NCBI GenBank assembly: GCA_033297075.1
Contig: MU858118.1
Coordinates: 107,094 to 171,093 of the forward strand
DNA length: 64,000 nt
Reading direction: 5' to 3'
DNA from: Rhypophila decipiens
Taxonomy: Eukaryota > Ascomycota > Sordariomycetes > Sordariales > Naviculisporaceae
Positions 56,927 to 64,000 of this stretch are shown one piece after another. Numbering within the stretch: the first letter of the stretch is position 1; each line of letters opens with the position of its first letter. The notes under the pieces are model-generated. The model ran no database searches and was not told where the DNA came from. It saw only the letters and a program-made list of their open reading frames with translations. A program made the translations under genes and the position numbers.

Positions 56927-59900
56927 GCAGATACTTTGCGAATGGAAATCCTAGTTGTTGGCCGGCTCGCTCGGGTCTCTCAGACGAAGGATATGCTATT
57001 TTCTCGCCAACAAACACCACTCTTTTGCTTCGGGACCTGTGCCATAGTCTCGAAGATGGTCGACTACGTAGCCTGTCTAGAGTTCAGATACCACTACATG
57101 TAATTACTACAAGCTGGAAAGTGTATAGGTTTTTCTTCTGGTTTGAGTACCTACCTACCTGGGTATGGGCAGTACCAATCTAGGTACATGTATACTTATT
57201 GCATTTATAATGTTGGTCAATAGGTTTGGTAAGAGTTTCGTGCAATATTCACGAGACCTACAAAGTATATAGCAGCGTGTGCTAGTCTGTACCTGGCTTG
57301 CATGCAGGATCCGTATCATTTTCTGGCCTGGTAGGAATCCATTAGGTATCTCTCCGTTTCTGGTCCGTACGGCGTGAATGTGGCCAAACTTGGAGATCTG
57401 TGAGGTGAGGTGCAGATGTGCGGTGTAGGTTTGTTGCTGTTGTTGTTGTTGTTCTTCTTCTCTTCTTGGTGGTTACCGTTGATATGCCGTTGGTTCTAAT
57501 GTTGTTGCTTAGCCTCAGGTCTAGTCTAGCCCATGTTCAGTTTACCTCCAGCAAAAGAGGGAGCCTTTAGAAAAGGCCCACCGCGTTACCTTTGGCTTTA
57601 CCTTGTCATTTGGTTATTCTTTCGTTGTTGTTGTTGTTAAGTTGGTCGGTGGTTTACTGCCAGACGTTCCGCGTACCAACTGAGCTGGCATGATCCTGTG
57701 CACCTGTACATGAAACCACAGCCAACGTCTGGACAGGAAGAGATAGTCGGATTTCTGACTTGAACTTTTGGTTGGGTACGTGGACTGGGTATCTTTTGTT
57801 ATACTGATAGGGGCATGATAGCTCCAGTCTTTGTACCCATTGACACTACTGCCGCACTTCTTACTGTGGTATTTTCGCACTTTAGATAATCCCTAGCTGC
57901 CTGACATACATTCAGATGGGGGCGGGGCGAAGGATCACTGATATGCAGTCGGGGATGGATGAACTGGAATGGGTATCTGGGCTGGGATGGGTTATCTGGC
58001 ATGTGCGTTCTGGAGAGGGTAGGAGCGAAGGAACACAGTACAGTAGTAGAATGCGGTTATGAGAAGAAGATAAACAGACAGCCTTGCGCCGATGTCTGGA
58101 ATATGCACTTCGAGGGCTGTTGGTCCCGAGTTGATGATGGCCTGGATGGCTGATTCATGACCAGTGTTTATCCCGCTCAGCAATGTAGTCTAACCTATGT
58201 CACAGACATAGAAATAGGGCATGATGAGATCTAGAGAAAGCATGGATCATGCTTGTGTCTACCATTGTGTTGGTGCCAACTCAATCACATTCGGTTGGGC
58301 CAACCAACGTACATAGGTATTCAGACTGGCTGGCTGATTCCGAATAACCATGATGGTGGTCAGACTGGCTCGAACCAGTGGGCCGTGAGGACCTTGTTCC
58401 CATGGATAGAGGGAGTTTGATGGCAGTAGCACAACTGCTGGCAGATGGTGGTGCCGTGAGGCTCGATGTCTACGTGTCTACCTTGGTAAAGGGCGAGCCT
58501 CATGGAGTCCTCGGGTAGAATCAGGGAATCATGATGACATCCTTATCTGGAGACAGCTACGACCTGGCACAATCTTACTCAGGTTCGGCCTTCTAGGAGA
58601 ATCTGGCGGCTGTGGGCATGTCCTTGTTTCTAAAGTACAGTCAGTCGTAGTTCATGGGACTGAATGTGTGGGCGAAGAGGTGATATTGAACCCTCAGGTG
58701 CTTGAATCCCCAGCATGGGCGTTTATGTATCTCCCTTACGATATCCAGAAGGAGATACGGAGTATGAATCGTTTAATGGCAACCTATCGAGTAGCATGCT
58801 CAGTCAGCGGGTGGGTGATGGTGGTGGGAACTTTGAAGCATTCCTTCGATGCCACCACCTTCTGCTGCTTCTGTTGTCGCCATCTGGGTACCTAGGTCGC
58901 ACCACACTAAGCCCTGCCTGGCCGCTCTGCTGCGTAAAGTCGGTCGGCGTGCGGCGTAGAGGGTTCGATAGGAGTCATGATCCGAACTGCGTGGGAACCA
59001 TCTCACAGCAACGATGGGTTAGGTGGGTTCCATCGTCTTGCCCGGTGAGTACAACGTAGTAACGATTCTACGGTATGAACTACACTGTAGAATAGAGATG
59101 GGAGGTCCCAAAGGGAACAAGATCAACGATGCGGCTAGGAGGCGAGATGGACATGTTGGATGGGCGTTACGCAGCAGAGGAGAAGAAGGATTTTGCCCAG
59201 TGAACTTTAGCCTGGGAACAAAGGATGGATTCATCGGGTGCCCATACATAATCGGCGAATACCCAGAGTCCCAGACAGACATGCTTCTGAGCGACAATGT
59301 GCATATATGCACCTGTTACTGGTCGGTAGTGTCGTAGCAGGCGCGCCTAACTGGAGCGTCGGTGAGTTTTTGCCAAATACGGATATCGACTTGTCAACAG
59401 CAGAGGAGCTGGGCGCGAGCTAGACATGTGGGCTCGTCCTTGTGGGTCCATCTGGTCCAACAAGTGGGCTTGACTGAATCCTTTCCGCAGTTGGTGGTGG
59501 TGACTTTTGTTGATCGGATGGTGGCTTCATTCTAGAAGGTCATTCGACGGCTTGGGACCTGCCAGTGAAATCCAGTTGGATCTGACCCAAGTTAACGGTC
59601 ATATCACTGAACGCGATCGAGTTTCTTTTTTGGGTCTGCATCTTGGTTCATCACAAAACCTGAAACACAGCAGTATATCTCTTACATGAAGAAGAAGAAG
59701 ATTAAAAATAAACTGATGCTTCCAGATCTTGCAGCGAGATGTGTTGAATGCAGCTGCAGTTCTTCAACCTCCCGGGTCGACCGACCGGGTTCAATTGGGA
59801 ATGCATCGAGAAGTGACGACGGGTGAGCTGTGATTGGTCTCTGTTATTCGTCCAACTGTTGATGCTGATGAGGTAATAAGCCATATCCATAAGGCAAGAA

Positions 59901-61406
59901 GGTTCGGGCTATTTTTGAACGAGCCAACCACCTGCCACACACCAGCAGACGGAAGTTGTGAAAAAGCGCGGTTAGACGCCGGATGGGCCAAGACCCGGGC
60001 AAGCGACCGGGGCCAAGCATCGGAGCGCCAATGATCGGCTGAAGTGTTGGGCACTGTGGGGGTTGAAGAGCGGAACAAGGATTAAAGACTCGGGCCACAT
60101 TCTGGCCAGAGCCTCCACACATTTGTCTGCCTGAGGCCGGAATTGTTCCCTTCTTCATTTCCTACCCCGCAAACTACGAGAGATCAAGACCCACTCTTTG
60201 GCCTGCTAGACCCGAAAATAGACGAGGTGCGGGCCCCGGGGCGTTCGTTTCAAAGACCCCTGCCGATGGACACCACCTTCTAGCCGCCGACACCTTGATC
60301 CAACAAAGCTCCAGCGAATGGCCAGCCCGGTTTGCTCCATGGATCAGCGGTGACGATGGGGATATCGACATTAGGGTGTTCCTTTCGCTGGGTCGGGGTC
60401 CTGTTAAGGTCACAATAGAGGAATGGTTCGGCCAGTATCATGACAAGGCCAGCTTCCTCTGATCTCGAGATGGAATTTTATCTCGCTCCCATTTTCACCC
60501 TAACATGACAGGGCAGGCCTCGGCTGGCCGCCCAGTCGCTGGCCACGCCTTGCCGACGCGGCGTCGACTAGTCCTGTCAAGGGTGCTGTGCTGGATATCC
60601 TGACCAGGGGCCAGGACCCATATCACATCACACTTCAGCACACAGGTACACGGGCGCACGCTGTATGCGGGTTGCGACCAACATCATGACCGCCATACAT
60701 GCAGCCAGACAACTGCAGGCACATCGGAGAAAAAACGCCGAGAGCACCTGTAGGCCCTGTATACACCATATTTGACCATGAAGCCTCACACCCAAAAGCT
60801 CTCCCGAGCTGCCATACCCGCGGATTCTCTCCTGACCCGGCCTTGTGGTAGGGACATCGGGCTTCACTTCATTTTCGTAGCCCCAGGACGTTGAAACAGT
60901 CTCCATTGCGGCACGGCTCGTGGGCACATCCTCTGGAAGTCTTCTTCTTCTTCTCGTTCTCTTCTCTCTTCCAGGTCCAAGGCATTGTTTCAACTCATAG
61001 ATACGGATAGCCGCCCGGTCTTTTTTTTAACATCCCCCGACTGCCTGCCGTCTCCGTTCCCCTTTCCCGCCACAACACGGGCCGTTCATTCTCTTTGTTG
61101 TCTTGTTGTTGTTTGCGCGGTTTTGTTTTTCATATGCTGTGCTCCCTCGGCCTCCAACATTGTTGATGTACCACCACAGCTCGCGCGCGCGGTCGTGTCG
61201 GACGTGTCCACCAGTCTGTTTTAAAATTCATCAGTACTCCCCGTTCCTCAGGCCCCGAACCCTTTGAGAGAGGCCCATGTCCTCCATCATCTCGATCCTT
61301 CGTTGTTGAGAGAAGGAGAGCCGCGCCGTCGGTGGCACTCGTTTCCTCCACGCCTCGGCCAACTCGACCTCATCCAAGGCCCGTCGGGATAACCGCCACC
61401 ACCATC
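56927..61406. other. Gene-free stretch
   Basis: 4.5 kb without a gene I can support. It contains a GTT/CTT simple repeat near 57430-57466 and TAGGTA words around 57150-57190. A start-less open frame at 60067-60462 is listed separately. Short frames around 58668-59337 have GTG or TTG starts and no domain. The last 400 bp are CT-rich and form the leader and promoter of the gene at 61407. Confidence 0.5.
60067..60462 (+). other. Start-less open frame, possible exon or relic
   Basis: 132 codons without a stop and without an ATG in this frame. The second half reads as plausible protein (SSEWPARFAPWISGDDGD, then DIRVFLSLGRGPVKVTIEEW) and uses C-ending codons as in real genes here. It could be a last exon whose earlier exons I cannot place, a decayed gene, or chance in GC-rich DNA. 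No family recognised. Confidence 0.2.
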
Positions 61407-63734
61407 ATGGCGCCTAGTCTCTCACTGAGGGACCGCATCTCCTCTCCTCTCGAGGCGGGCACTTCGATTGCCGACGGTCATTACCTGCCCGCCCACCTCA
61501 CGCCAGCTCTAGAGTATGCTTCGAAGCGGCTGTTGAGAAAAGGGGTCAGCGTCACTCTGCTCGTCGTCCGGAGAGACTATCAGTTACCGACCTCACCACT
61601 CACATCACCATGTTCTCCGGCCTTTCCCCCGCCGCCAGCATCACCGGCAGCAATATCAGCTGCGAGTACGCCGTTGAAGTCAAGTTTTGGTCTCAAGCAG
61701 TTTGTTCGGTCGTACAGCTCGACCGGCGAGGCACCGATCCGAGAGAGGATATTGTTCTCGCCCTTTGACCAGTTCCGGAATGGATGTGCGTCGCCAGCAG
61801 TCAGCGAGGCATCGGTGGCCTCGGGGTCTACGGCATCGACGGCTTCAACGGCAGAATCCACATTCAGTCGAAGGCTCCGGTGGCCCACCAGCCCAACTAA
61901 TGGCTCCGTCCCCATGACGCCCGCTACTCCATTCAGTATGGTCTCGTCCTCAGCAATGACGACCAGCACAGACACAAGCAGCGCGGTGTCGGGGGCGATA
62001 TTACACAACCACCCAGGCCAGTTCGGCATAAAGCTCGTGCACGTTGGTTCAGCCGGGGCACGGGACGAGAGGATATTGGCCCAGACGATGGACAAGACGG
62101 CCAAGAAGTTCAGGCTCGGGGCCGAATGGCTTCCACAGGCCGTCTCCCCGACCGCCCTTGACCTCCCTGCTGACGTGGTACACCGATCGCTGGTGCAGCA
62201 CGAGACGCTCTTTGCGTCCGAGAACCTGACTCTCTTGTCGCTCGACCATCTCTACACCTTCCGCACAGCTCTGCAGTCGTACGCCCGCACACAGGCATCC
62301 CCTCGTCTTGAGGATGCTGTTGATGAGCTCCGACGTCTGTTTCTCGCCAACGGCCGAAAGAAGCTGCTGAAAAGTGCTCTCTTGGCCGCATACCGCTGGC
62401 TTGACCCCGTGAGCGATTCGGCCTTGTCTGATGTCTGCCGCATGTACAGCCGCGCCTATGGCGGGTTAGATCTCGAGTCGGGCGTTGAGAACGACGTCGA
62501 TTCGAGGCCGATTCAGAAGAATACAGCATCCAACACGAGCACTCCATCACCACAATACTCCGAGAAGGACGCTCGAATTGCGTGCCAACAAGAAGCACCG
62601 ATAATTAGACGCAACGATACCCCGGTTTCAGAAAGACCGTGGCAAATATGCCCCGAAGAAAAGGAATTTCCCTATGACGCCCGATTCGATGATTTCGACG
62701 ACGACGACGATGATGATCTCCTGGATAGTCTCCCAGAGGAACTCGCCGCGGAGCTCAAAGAGCTCGACGAGATCGAGGCATGGTACCGAAATGTGCAGAT
62801 CAACGTAGACACCTCTATCGAGCTGTCTATCCCTCCTTCTCCTGCACTATATGCTCCTCCGCCGCCTACTATGGACGTGGTCTGCGTCCTCCCCCCACCG
62901 CCACCTCCTCCCCCGATTATGCACATTGGTCTTAGCACCAACGCTCCCGCCGCAGTGGTGGTATCCGACAGCGAGATTGAAGAGTCCGACGCGGAAACCG
63001 ATGTCCACGACACCGACGACGATGAAGACATTATCCACTCTGAATCCGAGTTCGAAGAGCGACGGTCGACTCCCAAGCTTGCGCCTCCGGTGGTAGTTGT
63101 CCCCCCGCCGTTGCCCTCAGCAGGCAGACCTCTAATTCCCATGATGAACCTCCGCCTACAAACATCATTCACCCCGAAACCAAAGGCCAAGAGACGATCA
63201 CCAACCAAGAATGGCGACCTCCAACGAAGGGGTATGCTCATGACGACGACTCCTGTCCTCCCACCACAGCAGCAAGAACCAGCTCCTCTCTCCCCACTCA
63301 GATCACATCCCGTCTTTTTTGTCCCGCAAGAGGAAGAACACCAAGACCAACATGAGGAAGAGGAAGAAGAGGACGAAGACTTGACAGCCCGACCAAAAAG
63401 CGCAATTGTCTCTACTTCGTCAACTTCGTTCCCCTTCCCCGTTCCTCTTTCTTCTCAGTCTCAATGGGCTCAAGGACAAGCACAACCCAAATGGACAAAA
63501 GCAGCCATTGCCGCGAGTCTCTCCAGCATCGATACTATCATGAATGGCGGCGGCCACGGTGTTGCTGTTAGTAGTCGCGTACAGTCGTTGCGAGCAGAAG
63601 ATCGCCATGTCGCGCCGATTACGCCAAACGGGTACGATGACATCAGCCCTATTACGCGGGGCGAGTGGGGGTTTTTCATGAATGGCGGCGAGTTGGGGAG
63701 TGGATTGAGGAAGGCTGCTGTTGAGATGTGTTAG
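61407..63734 (+). CDS. Fungal protein of unknown function with one N-terminal ordered domain and a long acidic, Pro-rich tail
   Basis: Single exon, 775 residues from ATG 61407 (MAPSLSLRDR). The frame is open upstream to a GTG at 61332. The ordered part is at about 25-330: HYLPAHLTPALEYASKRLLRK and VSVTLLVVRRDYQLP, interrupted by Ser/Thr-rich loops; then HPGQFGIKLVHVGSAG, KKFRLGAEWLPQAV and a helical LDHLYTFRTALQSYAR region. It resembles an uncharacterised domain found only in filamentous fungi (from memory, a numbered DUF; I am not certain which). The C-terminal half is low-complexity: poly-Asp near 455, poly-Pro near 521-528, Glu/Asp runs near 560-580 and 660-680, and a short conserved-looking end (ITRGEWGFFMNGG). 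No membrane helix or signal peptide. Function unknown. Confidence 0.8.
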   Translation: MAPSLSLRDRISSPLEAGTSIADGHYLPAHLTPALEYASKRLLRKGVSVTLLVVRRDYQLPTSPLTSPCSPAFPPPPASPAAISAASTPLKSSFGLKQFVRSYSSTGEAPIRERILFSPFDQFRNGCASPAVSEASVASGSTASTASTAESTFSRRLRWPTSPTNGSVPMTPATPFSMVSSSAMTTSTDTSSAVSGAILHNHPGQFGIKLVHVGSAGARDERILAQTMDKTAKKFRLGAEWLPQAVSPTALDLPADVVHRSLVQHETLFASENLTLLSLDHLYTFRTALQSYARTQASPRLEDAVDELRRLFLANGRKKLLKSALLAAYRWLDPVSDSALSDVCRMYSRAYGGLDLESGVENDVDSRPIQKNTASNTSTPSPQYSEKDARIACQQEAPIIRRNDTPVSERPWQICPEEKEFPYDARFDDFDDDDDDDLLDSLPEELAAELKELDEIEAWYRNVQINVDTSIELSIPPSPALYAPPPPTMDVVCVLPPPPPPPPIMHIGLSTNAPAAVVVSDSEIEESDAETDVHDTDDDEDIIHSESEFEERRSTPKLAPPVVVVPPPLPSAGRPLIPMMNLRLQTSFTPKPKAKRRSPTKNGDLQRRGMLMTTTPVLPPQQQEPAPLSPLRSHPVFFVPQEEEHQDQHEEEEEEDEDLTARPKSAIVSTSSTSFPFPVPLSSQSQWAQGQAQPKWTKAAIAASLSSIDTIMNGGGHGVAVSSRVQSLRAEDRHVAPITPNGYDDISPITRGEWGFFMNGGELGSGLRKAAVEMC

Positions 63735-63901
63735 ATCCTTGGTTTATTCACTGAACAAACCAGGTAGGGGTCACTTTGTGAGGGAGAAACGAAGAAGAAT
63801 AGAAATACTACTGCGACATATCTTGCATATGAGTTTGCATCAACATTAAATGCTAAGGTTGCATTGTCTACATAGCAAGCACATTTGTCATTATTCATCA
63901 A
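63735..63901. other. 3' flank of the last gene
   Basis: Short AT-rich stretch between the stop at 63734 and the microsatellite. Presumed 3' untranslated region. Nothing else seen. Confidence 0.5.

Positions 63902-64000
<99 letters not shown>
63902..64000. repeat. (ATC)n microsatellite, about 33 copies, cut by the window edge
   Basis: An uninterrupted CAT/ATC trinucleotide repeat fills the last 99 bases and runs on beyond the window. Read on the minus strand it gives a poly-Met open frame, which is not a gene. Length is likely polymorphic. Confidence 0.97.

Noticed and set aside
63731..64000. Poly-Met open frame on the minus strand
   Set aside because: Translation of the ATC microsatellite.
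1..64000. tRNA genes, rRNA, CRISPR arrays, bacterial-type operons
   Set aside because: No convincing tRNA T-loop with matching arms, no rRNA segments and no regularly spaced repeats were seen by eye; the genome is eukaryotic.

Overview
The window is from a filamentous ascomycete (Pezizomycotina, most likely Sordariomycetes). The genes have short spliceosomal introns of about 50-250 bp with GTRNGT-type donors, no operons and no bacterial signals. The recognisable proteins are typical of filamentous fungi: a Pex26-type peroxin, Pop3, a Drs2 flippase, a PTH11-like rhodopsin-domain protein and long Ser/Pro-rich fungal proteins. I cannot name the species. I support 18 protein genes and see no tRNA, rRNA or CRISPR. 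All gene models were spliced by eye from donor/acceptor sites, frame continuity and family motifs.

Layout. Positions 1-12000 are sparse: one Ecl1-like zinc-binding lifespan-factor gene (3025-4147, minus), then nearly 8 kb with no supportable gene. At 12116-14947 are two tandem genes of unknown function that look like diverged paralogues (N-terminal CxxCG knuckle, disordered spacer, membrane segments). From 16175 to 45147 is a housekeeping block: the PEX26 peroxin; a head-to-head pair of splicing factors (the PHF5/Rds3 zinc-knuckle protein and pinin); an epoxide hydrolase; CRIPT; the Drs2-type P4-ATPase; a conserved 560-residue protein of unknown function; the RNase P/MRP subunit Pop3; and a 2571-residue USP-family deubiquitinase. 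A 252-bp element with long terminal inverted repeats and a TA target duplication (a Tc1/mariner-type MITE) lies in front of the deubiquitinase.

Positions 45197-45516 hold a 10-N assembly gap flanked by G and C homopolymers. The 100 bases left of the gap are a corrupted second copy of the 100 bases right of it, so this is probably a false duplication.

Positions 46494-54775 look like a compact terpenoid biosynthetic cluster: a short-chain dehydrogenase, a class I terpene cyclase, a CYP58/Tri4-like P450 divergently transcribed from the cyclase, and a second P450 of the isotrichodermin-hydroxylase-like type. The cyclase matches only the N-terminal cyclase half of the chimeric fungal di/sesterterpene synthases (fusicoccadiene-synthase type). 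It ends four residues after the RY motif, and no prenyltransferase half follows. A PTH11-like rhodopsin-domain membrane protein (55347-56926) borders the cluster. A 4.5-kb gene-free stretch follows, then a 775-residue fungal protein with an uncharacterised N-terminal domain (61407-63734). The window ends inside an (ATC)n microsatellite.

How they may work together (inference): the cyclase would make a hydrocarbon scaffold from a C15-C25 diphosphate supplied by another locus, and the two P450s and the dehydrogenase would oxidise it. The remaining genes do separate core jobs: splicing, peroxisome import, lipid flipping, RNase P and deubiquitination.
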